The notes beneath the pieces are model-generated. The model ran no database searches, had not been told where the DNA came from, and saw only the letters and a list, made by a program, of their open reading frames with translations. 64,000 bases of DNA from Spirochaetaceae bacterium bin103. GTDB lineage: Bacteria > Spirochaetota > Spirochaetia > SZUA-6 > Bin103. Below, piece after piece: positions 44,943-52,835 of the stretch. The stretch lies in contig MPNH01000020.1 in NCBI GenBank assembly GCA_002238925.1, forward strand, positions 1 to 64,000, given 5' to 3'. The translations under genes were made by a program, and so were the position numbers. Position 1 is the stretch's first letter; each line of letters opens with the position of its first letter.

Positions 44943-45932
44943 ATGTTGACCTACCTCGCCCGCCGTCTGCTGCTTACCGTTCCCACGCTGTTCATCGTCA
45001 CGGTGATCGTGTTCGTGATGATCCGGCTGGTGCCGGGCGACGCCGTCGACGCCATGGCGCTGCGGCTGTCGCAGCAGGGGCAGGAGATCGACCTGGTGCG
45101 CGAGGAGATCGAGGCGATGCTCGGGCTCGACGTGCCGGTGCTGCAGCAGTACGGGCGCTGGATCGGCGTGCTGCCCGACCGCGACGGCAAACTCAACGGG
45201 CTGCTGCAGGGCAACCTGGGCGGTTCCTACTGGCGCCCCTACACCGTCAACCAGGAGATCTCGCGGCGGCTCCCGTCCACGCTGGAGCTCGGCTTCCTGG
45301 CGCTGGTGATATCGCAGGTCATTGCGCTGCCGATCGGCATCTACTCGGCGCTGCGCCAGGACACGTTCGGCGACTATGTCGGACGCAGCATAGCGATGAC
45401 CTTCATCGCCGTGCCGAGCTTCTGGGTCGCCACGATGGTGATCATCTTCCCGGCGCTGTGGTGGGGCTACATGCCGCCGGTCATGAAAAAACCGTTCTTC
45501 GAGGATCCCCTGCGCCATCTGCGCGCCTACGTGGTCCCCGCCACCGTCCTCGGCATGAGCATGTCGGGTCTGACCATGCGCATGGCGCGCACCATGATGC
45601 TGGAGGTGCTGCGCCAGGACTACATCCGCACCGCCTGGGCCAAGGGGCTGCGCGAACGGGTCGTCATTGTCGGCCACGCCCTCAAGAACGCCCTGATTCC
45701 GGTGGTTACCGCGGTCGGACTGCAGCTTCCGCTGCTGATCGGCGGCACGGTGATCATAGAGACCATCTTTGTGCTGCCCGGCATGGGGTCGCTGATCGTC
45801 GACTCCACCACCACGCGCGACTATCCGATGCTCAGCGGGGCGATGCTGTTTTTCGCGTTTGGTCTGATCATCATCAACATCCTGGTCGACCTGACCTACG
45901 CCTACCTGGACCCGAGGATTCAATATGAATAG
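44943..45932 (+). CDS. dppB: Dipeptide/oligopeptide-type ABC transporter permease, DppB/OppB family
   Basis: A 329-residue inner-membrane permease. It opens with LTYLARRLLLTVPTLFIVTV, the usual first transmembrane helix, followed by MIRLVPGDAVDA. The periplasmic region is followed by STLELGFLALVISQVIALPI, and the cytoplasmic EAA loop is YIRTAWAKGLRERVVIVGHA with LKNALIPVV. About six membrane helices are seen. ATG 44943 is chosen over an earlier GTG because family homology starts there. The RBS is weak. It heads an operon with dppC and a binding protein; no ATPase genes are in the cluster. Confidence 0.9.
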   Translation: MLTYLARRLLLTVPTLFIVTVIVFVMIRLVPGDAVDAMALRLSQQGQEIDLVREEIEAMLGLDVPVLQQYGRWIGVLPDRDGKLNGLLQGNLGGSYWRPYTVNQEISRRLPSTLELGFLALVISQVIALPIGIYSALRQDTFGDYVGRSIAMTFIAVPSFWVATMVIIFPALWWGYMPPVMKKPFFEDPLRHLRAYVVPATVLGMSMSGLTMRMARTMMLEVLRQDYIRTAWAKGLRERVVIVGHALKNALIPVVTAVGLQLPLLIGGTVIIETIFVLPGMGSLIVDSTTTRDYPMLSGAMLFFAFGLIIINILVDLTYAYLDPRIQYE

Positions 45933-45946
45933 GACGGGAGCCTGAC

Positions 45947-46975
45947 ATGGGCGACGCTGCCCCTTCGCTCGACGGCGCCGGTGCCGGCCAGGGCCGGTCG
46001 ATCAACTTCCTGCAGCTCGCGCGCCGGCTGTTCCGGGAGAAGCCGCTGGGGGCGATCGGCGGGGTAATTACGCTGGCGCTGCTGTTCACCGGCCTGTTCG
46101 CGGACGTGCTGGCGCCATACGGGATGAACGACACCGACAAGCTGAACTTTCTCGCTCCGCCGTCGGCGCAGTACTGGCTCGGCACCGACCACCTGGGCCG
46201 CGACATGGTGAGCCGGATCATCTACGGCGCCCGCATCTCGGTGGTCGTGGGGCTTACCTCGTCGGCGATCACCGTGGCCATCGCAGTGCTGATCGGCGTG
46301 CTCAGCGGCTACATCGGCGGGCCGTTCGACCTGATGGTGCAGCGCGTGGTGGACGCGGTGATGGCGTTGCCGGGGCTGGTGCTGCTGCTGGTGATCATCT
46401 CCATGATCGGGCCCGGCATGTGGTCGGTAATCGTGACTCTCGGCGTGCTCGGCGGCATTTCCAGCTCGCGCATCATCAGGAGTGCGGTAATCGCCATCAA
46501 GGAGAACTCGTACGTGGCGGCGGCGCAGGCGATCGGCTGCCGCAGGAGCACAATGTTCATGCGCCACCTGCTGCCCAACATCATGGCCCCGATCATCATC
46601 CTGTTCAGCCTCAACATTCCCGGCGTGATTCTGAGCGAGGCGAGCCTGAGCTTCCTGGGATTCGGCATTCCGGCGCCGCAGCCGAGCTGGGGCGCGATGC
46701 TGGGCGGCAAGGCGCGCCCGTACATGATGTCGGCGCCGTGGATGGTGCTGTGGCCGGGCATGGCGCTGGCGGTGGTGGTGTTCGGCACCAACATCTTCGG
46801 CGACGCGCTGCGCGACCTGCTCGACCCGCGCCTGCGCGGCGGCTCGGGACGCTACGGCCTGACCGGACGCGGCAAGGAGCTGGCCCGGTCGCTGCGCGGC
46901 AAACTGGCCGACAATGGCACAGCCGGCAGCGTCGGCGCCGCCGCGGGCAAGGCCGCCGCGAACAAGGAGGTGTAA
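45947..46975 (+). CDS. dppC: Dipeptide/oligopeptide-type ABC transporter permease, DppC/OppC family
   Basis: A 342-residue permease. It shows the N-terminal helix GAIGGVITLALLFTGLFADV, then LGTDHLGRDMVSRIIYGARI, a DppC signature, and the EAA loop SYVAAAQAIGCRRSTMFMRH with LLPNIMAP. A conserved tail FGIPAPQPSWGAML and FGDALRDLLDPRLRG completes it. GGGAG stands six bases before the ATG, 14 bases after dppB. The last ~35 residues are Ala/Gly/Lys-rich and outside the family core. It forms the membrane channel with DppB. Confidence 0.9.
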   Translation: MGDAAPSLDGAGAGQGRSINFLQLARRLFREKPLGAIGGVITLALLFTGLFADVLAPYGMNDTDKLNFLAPPSAQYWLGTDHLGRDMVSRIIYGARISVVVGLTSSAITVAIAVLIGVLSGYIGGPFDLMVQRVVDAVMALPGLVLLLVIISMIGPGMWSVIVTLGVLGGISSSRIIRSAVIAIKENSYVAAAQAIGCRRSTMFMRHLLPNIMAPIIILFSLNIPGVILSEASLSFLGFGIPAPQPSWGAMLGGKARPYMMSAPWMVLWPGMALAVVVFGTNIFGDALRDLLDPRLRGGSGRYGLTGRGKELARSLRGKLADNGTAGSVGAAAGKAAANKEV

Positions 46976-47066
46976 GGAGCGGAAAGATCAATCATTCCGG
47001 ACCGGCTCCGGAGTTCGACTACGAGCAATACCGGGTGCATCCGTGCACCACGGTAACGAGGAAACC

Positions 47067-48812
47067 ATGCGAAACAAGATTCTATACGTGCTCGCGGCGG
47101 CGCTGTTGGCCGCTGCACCACCGCTATTCGGGGCCGCCGAGGGAGAGGCCACGGCGACCGACACGATGGGGACGTCCGAGCCCCAGTACGGCGGCACCAT
47201 CACGGTGCTCAACTTCCTCACCGACGCGCTCGGTGTGCCGGATCCGGCCTACGGTTCCGGCTCGACCACGACCAAGAACATGGTCGGCGAGCGCATCCAG
47301 GTGGGCGACGTGCACCAGCACGGCATCCGGGGAAGCGGCGCATTCGCCTTCACCGACGACGCCGGCCTGCCGTTGCCCTACAAGACCGGCGGCGTGGCCG
47401 AGAGCTGGGAAGTGACCGCCGACCGGGTGATTCTGCACGTTCGCGACGGCATCATGTGGTCCGGCGAGAGCATCAACGACGTCATGGAGGCACGCCCGGT
47501 CACCGCCGAGGACATCGTGTTCCACTACCGCCGCGTGTTCGACGAAGCGTCCGGCGCCGGCGGCTACATCCGCGGCATCGACTGGATCAAGAAACCCGAG
47601 GTGGAGAGCGTCTATGCCATGGACGAGGACACCGTGGTGTTCGAGACCAACTACTTCTTCGGCAACTGGGACGGCACCCTGCAGGGCGGCGGCGGCCAGC
47701 TGTTCGCTCCCGAGAGCTACGCGGCGAGCGAGCCGGACAAGCTCACCTGGGAGAACATGGTCGGCACCGGCCCGTTCTGGGTCAAGGAGTACGTGCCCGG
47801 TTCGCACCTCACGCTCGGCGCCAATGAGCTGTACTGGCAGAAGGCGATCATCGACGGCAAGGAGTACCGCACGCCGTTCGTGGACGAGTACGTGATGCCG
47901 ATGATCAAGGACGAAACCACCGCGGTGGCGGCGCTGCAAACGGCCACGGCCGACGCCTACCTGCGGGTGACACCGCCGCACGTGCCGGCGCTGGAGAGGG
48001 CGTTCCCGGACCTGCAATCGCGCAAGTCGGGAGCGGGGCTCGCCAATGTCATCGCCTTCGATACCACCAAGTCGCCGTTCGACAACCGCGACGTGCGCCG
48101 GGCGCTGATGGTCGGCACCGACCGCAGCGCCGTCAACGGCATGCTGATGGAACCGGATCTGGAGTACAACATGCATCCGTTCGCCGCCGGCTGGGAGGGC
48201 TGGGTGCCCGTGGACGAGATGCCGGAGTCGACCCGCATGCTGTTCGACTACGATCCAGAGCTGGCCAAGCAGATGCTTGCCGACGCCGGCTATCCGAACG
48301 GCTTCGAGGTCGACGTGCTGGCCATGAACGTGTACCAGAACGACGACATCGCGGAGATCGTGGCGGACCAGTGGAAGGACCTGGGCGTAACGGTGAACAT
48401 CACCGTGAAGGACGGCAGCGCGGTGAACAAGGAAGTACGGCCGCCGGCGCACATGGAATACGACGCCGTGGCCTGGGTGATGGTGACGCACACCCCGATC
48501 CTGTTCGCCCACACCTATTACGGCTCCGCCGGCCCGCGCAACGCCGGCTACTACCGCTCCGAGTATTTCGACGAGCGCATGCTCGGCGCGATGCGCGAGG
48601 AGGATGGCGCCAAGCGCGTGCAGATGCTCACCGAGGCCAACCTGCGCCAGCAGGACGACGTGGCCGCGATCCCGTTCGCGTTCCCGTCCTGGCGCACCTT
48701 CTGGTGGCCCTGGGTAAAGAACATTCACGGCGAGGTGTGGTATCACATCCACACCCCGGATGCGCACAACTGGTGGCTGGACCTGGAGCTGAAGGAGGAG
48801 ATGGGTCACTAA
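47067..48812 (+). CDS. Family-5 ABC transporter substrate-binding protein
   Basis: A 581-residue periplasmic or surface binding protein. The signal peptide is MRNKILYVLAAALLAAAPPL with FGAAEGEA, with no lipobox Cys. SBP_bac_5 features include AESWEVTADRVILHVRDGIM, AEDIVFHYRRVFDE, VGTGPFWVKEYVPGSHLTLG, NRDVRRALMVGTDRSAVNG and AKQMLADAGYPNGFEVDVLA. A GAGGAA RBS precedes ATG 47067. It delivers the ligand (peptide or oligosaccharide) to the two permeases upstream. The neighbouring sialidase-like gene hints at a glycan-derived ligand, which is inference. Confidence 0.9.
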   Translation: MRNKILYVLAAALLAAAPPLFGAAEGEATATDTMGTSEPQYGGTITVLNFLTDALGVPDPAYGSGSTTTKNMVGERIQVGDVHQHGIRGSGAFAFTDDAGLPLPYKTGGVAESWEVTADRVILHVRDGIMWSGESINDVMEARPVTAEDIVFHYRRVFDEASGAGGYIRGIDWIKKPEVESVYAMDEDTVVFETNYFFGNWDGTLQGGGGQLFAPESYAASEPDKLTWENMVGTGPFWVKEYVPGSHLTLGANELYWQKAIIDGKEYRTPFVDEYVMPMIKDETTAVAALQTATADAYLRVTPPHVPALERAFPDLQSRKSGAGLANVIAFDTTKSPFDNRDVRRALMVGTDRSAVNGMLMEPDLEYNMHPFAAGWEGWVPVDEMPESTRMLFDYDPELAKQMLADAGYPNGFEVDVLAMNVYQNDDIAEIVADQWKDLGVTVNITVKDGSAVNKEVRPPAHMEYDAVAWVMVTHTPILFAHTYYGSAGPRNAGYYRSEYFDERMLGAMREEDGAKRVQMLTEANLRQQDDVAAIPFAFPSWRTFWWPWVKNIHGEVWYHIHTPDAHNWWLDLELKEEMGH

Positions 48813-48846
48813 GGGGACCTGTCGACCTATCATTTTCGAGCATTGA

Positions 48847-48893
48847 GGGGAGGCGGGACGCGAGGTGTCGTGGTTTCGTCTCCCCGTTTCTTT
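48847..48893 (+). terminator. Hairpin with short T-rich tail between binding protein and sialidase-like gene
   Basis: A 9-bp stem (48847-48855 with 48877-48885, one G-U pair) is followed by gtttcttt. It could be a weak terminator or an attenuator that lets some transcription through to the sialidase-like gene, whose RBS starts right after. Confidence 0.35.
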
Positions 48894-48905
48894 GAGGAGC
48901 ACAGC

Positions 48906-50033
48906 ATGCCGCATAGCGTCGGCCGCACCGTGATCGTCCACAAGGACGACTTCGCCTACAACTCGCACCCGTCCATTGCGGTGCTGGACAACGGCGAGTG
49001 GCTCGCGGTGTTCGGCAGCTCGCGGCGCCGCGACCCGAGGGAGCATCCGCCGGGCGACCCGCTGTTCCGCAACCTGCTGGTGCGCACCGCGGACCGGGGC
49101 GCGACCTGGAGTGCGCCCACCTTCGTGCCGGACTTCGACTGGTACGGGGTGGAGTGCCCGGGCATCGCGCAGCTCGCGGACGGCACGGTGGTGCTGAGCC
49201 AGTTCCGCTTTGGCTGGTATCCGCTCGGCGTGGCCAAGAAGCGCCGGGCGGCGGGGGAGGCGGTCTACCTGTCGCTGCCGGAGCGCCCGTTCGGCGGCTG
49301 GACCGAGGACTTCACCGACGCCGACTGGGAGCGCTCGCAGCGCACCTGGGCGCGCGGCTACCACGGGCTGTACGCCCACTTGAGCCGCGACCGCGGCGAC
49401 ACCTTCGAGACGGTGAAGATCGACTGCGCGCCGTACCGCGACGGCTATACCCGCACCGGGGTGGTGGAACTGGCCGACGGCCGGGTTGCCTACGCGGTGA
49501 CCGAACACCACCCGCCGCTGCCGAAGGGCGACACGTTCCTGGTCACCTCCGCCGACGGCGGCCGCAGTTGGGATCCGCCGGTGCTGATGGTGGCGGCGCC
49601 AGACGACGTGTACGGCGAGCCGGACGTGGCGGAGGTGGCCGCGGGGGAGATCTACTGCATCCTGCGCGCCGATGCGCGCGGCGGCTACCTGGAGGGGTGC
49701 CGCTCCGTGGACGGCGGCGCAACCTGGAGCGCGCCGGAGGTCACGCCGATGTACGGCGGCCCCGGGCACCTGCTGAACCTGGCCGACGGCCGCCTGCTGT
49801 GCACCTACGGGCGCCGCAAGGCGCCGTTCGGGGTGCGCGCCTGCCTGTCCGCCGACGGCGGCCGCACCTGGGACCTGGAGCGCGAGATCGTGATCCGCGC
49901 CGACCTGCCGAACGGCGACCTCGGCTACCCGACCACCATCGAGTACGCCCCCGGCGAGCTGTTCTGCTGCTACTACGGCCAGGAGCCGGACGGCGTTACC
50001 TGCATCCAGGGAACCTGCGTCACCGTGTCCTGA
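48906..50033 (+). CDS. Sialidase-like (Asp-box/BNR) protein
   Basis: A 375-residue six-bladed propeller candidate. Four Asp-box motifs are visible: TADRGATWS, SADGGRSWD, SVDGGATWS and SADGGRTWD. Between them are LADGTVVLSQ, LADGRVAYAV and LADGRLLCTYG strands. No signal peptide is seen, so it may be cytoplasmic. The catalytic sialidase triad cannot be assigned with confidence. Related proteins are annotated as exo-alpha-sialidases, but many have other substrates. A GAGGAG RBS fixes the ATG at 48906; the frame is open 21 codons further upstream. It lies downstream of the transporter in the same direction. Confidence 0.75.
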   Translation: MPHSVGRTVIVHKDDFAYNSHPSIAVLDNGEWLAVFGSSRRRDPREHPPGDPLFRNLLVRTADRGATWSAPTFVPDFDWYGVECPGIAQLADGTVVLSQFRFGWYPLGVAKKRRAAGEAVYLSLPERPFGGWTEDFTDADWERSQRTWARGYHGLYAHLSRDRGDTFETVKIDCAPYRDGYTRTGVVELADGRVAYAVTEHHPPLPKGDTFLVTSADGGRSWDPPVLMVAAPDDVYGEPDVAEVAAGEIYCILRADARGGYLEGCRSVDGGATWSAPEVTPMYGGPGHLLNLADGRLLCTYGRRKAPFGVRACLSADGGRTWDLEREIVIRADLPNGDLGYPTTIEYAPGELFCCYYGQEPDGVTCIQGTCVTVS

Positions 50034-50099
50034 ACGTCCGCACCCCGCAACCTTGCCGGTGCTTGAGGATATGCCCGGCGAGGCCATACCATTGGGGGC

Positions 50100-50579
50100 A
50101 TGTCAACAGAACAAGCCATTCGATCGGCGTTCGATTCGCAGTACCAGGCCGGCCTCGACATGCTGGAGGCGGCAGTGCGGGCCTGCCCCGACGACGCCTG
50201 GGACAGTTCCGCCCACGTCAACCGGTTCTGGCACATCGCCTACCACACGCTGTTCTACGTCAACCTGTACCTGTTCGAGACCGTGGACGATCACGTGCCG
50301 TGGAGCGGCCACCGGGACGACGCGCAGAATCTGCGGCCCGGTGTGGAGCCATACTCGCGCGACAGCATCCTGGAGTTCCTGTCGTTCTGCCGCGACCACG
50401 CGCGCCGTCGCATCGCCGCGCTCGAGCTGGGCGTCGAGTCCGGGTTCTCGTGGCTGCCGTTCAGCCCGGTGGAGCGGCTGGCCTACAACCTGCGCCACCT
50501 GCAGCACCACGCCGGCCAGCTCAGCGAGCGCATCCGCCAGGACACCGGCAACGGCGTCGGCTGGGTGGGACGCGGCTGA
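50100..50579 (+). CDS. DinB/YfiT-like four-helix metal-binding protein
   Basis: A 159-residue protein with the DinB layout: first helix SQYQAGLDMLEAAV, the metal-site His in FWHIAYHTLFYVN, and the second His pair in LRHLQHHAGQLSERIR. DinB-fold proteins bind a divalent metal and include thiol transferases and stress proteins; the reaction here is unknown. A GGGGG tract just before the ATG can serve as RBS. Confidence 0.78.
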   Translation: MSTEQAIRSAFDSQYQAGLDMLEAAVRACPDDAWDSSAHVNRFWHIAYHTLFYVNLYLFETVDDHVPWSGHRDDAQNLRPGVEPYSRDSILEFLSFCRDHARRRIAALELGVESGFSWLPFSPVERLAYNLRHLQHHAGQLSERIRQDTGNGVGWVGRG

Positions 50580-50666
50580 GTCTGTCGGCTCAAACCGGAC
50601 GCGACAGCAACAGCAGCATCGGACGTGTGGTCAAGTGGCCGCGTACCGGGTACCCTTGCGGACAGC

Positions 50667-51851
50667 GTGAATCAACCGAATGTCACCGGGTTCGAGAGCA
50701 TCGTGCAGCGGGTGGGGGAGTTGCCGGAGGCGCTGCGCGGGCTGCAGGATGTCCTGCTTGCCAACCTGGCGATGATTGCCGAGATCCCGGCGCCCACGTT
50801 CGCCGAGGCGGCGCGCGCCGCGTTCGTGCAGGAGCGGTTCGCGGAGCTCGGCTACTCCGAATGCTCGATGGACGAGGTCGGCAACGTGGCCGGTGTGCTG
50901 CCCGGCAGCGAGAACGGTACTGCCGACCGCAACATCCTGCTGGTAGCGCACACCGACACCCCGGTTGCCGCCACCGTCGACCACACGGTGATGGTGCAGC
51001 CGGAGCGGGTCATCGGGCCGTCGGTGGCGGAGAACTCGCTCGGCCTGGCGGTGGTGGCGTCGTTGCCCGCCGTGCTGGAGCGGCTCGGGCTGACCTTGCG
51101 CTCCACCGTGCTCGGGCTGGCGTGCAGCCGCGGCCTGGGGCGCGGCAACCTGGAGGGGGTGCGCTTCTTCCTGGACCACGCCAAGCTGCCACTGCAGTTC
51201 GGCCTGTGCGTGGAAGGCGTGCAGCTCGGGCGGTTGAGCTACACCTCGATCGGGATGATCCGCGGCGAGATAACCTGCGAGGTGCCGGAGGAGTACGACT
51301 GGAGCCGGTTCGGGGCCGGCGGCGCCATCTCCACGCTCAACGACATCATCACCCGGATGCTGGAGATACCCACGCCCGACCGGCCCCGCACCGCCATTGT
51401 GCTCGGGCGCATTGACGGCGGCACCTCGGCGAGCACCATCGCCACCCGCGCCGCGCTGCAGTTCGAGGTGCGCAGCGAGTCGGGCGCCACGGTGCGCCAA
51501 CTGCTGCAGAACATCCACGAGATCATCGAGGAGGTCTCGTCGCAGACCGGCGCCGACATCGGCTTGCACATCTTCGCGCGCCGGCGCCCGGGCGGCATTG
51601 CCTTTACCCATCCGCTGGTGCGCCGCACGCGCCGCGTGATGCAGAGCCTGGCGCTGACGCCGCGCCTGTCGCCGAGTACCTCCGAACTGTCCGCGTTCAT
51701 CGACCAGGGCGTGCCGGCGGTCACCGTGGGGCTCACCTCCGGCGAAGCGTTGGGGCAGCGCAACGAGGCGGTGCGCATCGCACCCATCTACACCGGGCTG
51801 GCGCAACTCCTGGGCATCGTGCTGGCCATGGACGGCGGGTACTGCGAATGA
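50667..51851 (+). CDS. M20-family peptidase homologue lacking key metal ligands
   Basis: About 394 residues from a GTG start. The fold is M20/PepT-like: ILLVAHTDTPVAATV (H95, D97), then VAENSLGLAVV where active relatives have GDNS. LACSRGLGRGNLEGV stands where the Glu-Glu pair (GEEGLG) is expected. A dimerisation domain (GRIDGGTSASTIATRA) follows, then PSTSELSAF in place of STDAN. Only the HTD motif is kept, so hydrolase activity is doubtful and it may be a regulatory or binding paralogue. The stop overlaps the glycosyltransferase start (ATGA). The start is weakly supported; no clear RBS is seen. Confidence 0.75.
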   Translation: MNQPNVTGFESIVQRVGELPEALRGLQDVLLANLAMIAEIPAPTFAEAARAAFVQERFAELGYSECSMDEVGNVAGVLPGSENGTADRNILLVAHTDTPVAATVDHTVMVQPERVIGPSVAENSLGLAVVASLPAVLERLGLTLRSTVLGLACSRGLGRGNLEGVRFFLDHAKLPLQFGLCVEGVQLGRLSYTSIGMIRGEITCEVPEEYDWSRFGAGGAISTLNDIITRMLEIPTPDRPRTAIVLGRIDGGTSASTIATRAALQFEVRSESGATVRQLLQNIHEIIEEVSSQTGADIGLHIFARRRPGGIAFTHPLVRRTRRVMQSLALTPRLSPSTSELSAFIDQGVPAVTVGLTSGEALGQRNEAVRIAPIYTGLAQLLGIVLAMDGGYCE

Positions 51852-52822
51852 GCTGGCTGGCGAGCAACACCTTTCACCACGGCCAGTTCGACCTGGCCGA
51901 ACTGGAGCGGCGCAAGCGGCAAGCGGGCGTGTCGATCTCCCTGTGCATCCCGACCCTCAACGAGGAGCGCACCATTGGCAAGGCGATCGTGGTGCTGAAG
52001 TCGGAACTGATGGACCGCCACCGGCTGCTCGACGAGATCGCGGTGATCGACTCCGGCTCCGACGACGCCACCCGCGAGGTGGCGCGCGCATTTGGCGCGG
52101 ACGTGTACCCGGCGGCGGAAATCCTCCCCGAGTGCGGCCACCACCGCGGCAAGGGCGAGAACCTGTGGAAGGCGATCTACCAGTTGTCCGGCGACATCAT
52201 CGTGTACGTCGACGCCGACATCCGCAACATCCACCCGCGCTTCGTGTACGGCCTGGTCGGGCCGCTGCTCAACATGCCCGAGGTGTCCTACGTCAAGGCG
52301 TTCTACGACCGCCCGCTGGCCGAATCGGGGCGGCTGCGACCGTCCGGCGGAGGGCGTGTTACCGAGATCCTGATCCGGCCCCTGTTCTCGCTGTTCTTCC
52401 CCGAACTGTCGGCGCTCATCCAGCCGCTGTCGGGCGAGTACGCGGTGCGGCGCGAGGTGCTGGAGCAGATTCCGTTCCCGGTCGGCTACGGCGTGGAGAC
52501 CTCACACCTCATCGACGTGTACCACCGTTGGGGCATGGGCGCCTTCGCGCAGACCGACCTGGACCGCCGCATCCACACCAACCAGGCCACCGACGCGCTC
52601 GGGCGGATGGCGTTCGGCATCCTGCAGACCTTCCTGCAGCGCATCGACTCGCTGGAAATCATCGGCGACCTGCCCGCCCTGAACACCACCCTCTACCAGT
52701 TCATGGTCGACCAGGGCCGCCACGAGGAAACCGCCCACGACATCCGCATCGTCGAACGCCCCCCGATGATCGAAATCCCCGCCTACCGCACCAAGATGGA
52801 ACTGGCGTCCGAAAGCCGCTGA
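51848..52822 (+). CDS. gpgS: Glucosyl-3-phosphoglycerate synthase-like glycosyltransferase
   Basis: A 324-residue GT-A enzyme of the GpgS (GT81) type. The nucleotide-sugar fold starts at VSISLCIPTLNEERTIGKAI, with IDSGSDDATREVAR and the metal-binding IIVYVDADIRNIHP. YVKAFYDRP and the late GYGVETSHLIDVYHRWG with AQTDLDRRIHTNQ are family hallmarks. Known enzymes make glucosyl-3-phosphoglycerate, precursor of the compatible solute glucosylglycerate or of methylglucose polysaccharides. No GpgP phosphatase is adjacent; the distant HAD gene near 63 kb is only a loose candidate. It is coupled to the M20 homologue by an ATGA overlap. Confidence 0.84.
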   Translation: MSWLASNTFHHGQFDLAELERRKRQAGVSISLCIPTLNEERTIGKAIVVLKSELMDRHRLLDEIAVIDSGSDDATREVARAFGADVYPAAEILPECGHHRGKGENLWKAIYQLSGDIIVYVDADIRNIHPRFVYGLVGPLLNMPEVSYVKAFYDRPLAESGRLRPSGGGRVTEILIRPLFSLFFPELSALIQPLSGEYAVRREVLEQIPFPVGYGVETSHLIDVYHRWGMGAFAQTDLDRRIHTNQATDALGRMAFGILQTFLQRIDSLEIIGDLPALNTTLYQFMVDQGRHEETAHDIRIVERPPMIEIPAYRTKMELASESR

Positions 52823-52835
52823 CCGGGGGCGGCCG

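Noticed and set aside
47124-50087. 987-codon antisense frame over the binding-protein and sialidase-like genes
   Set aside because: Shadow composition; both plus-strand genes have signal peptide, RBS and domain motifs.
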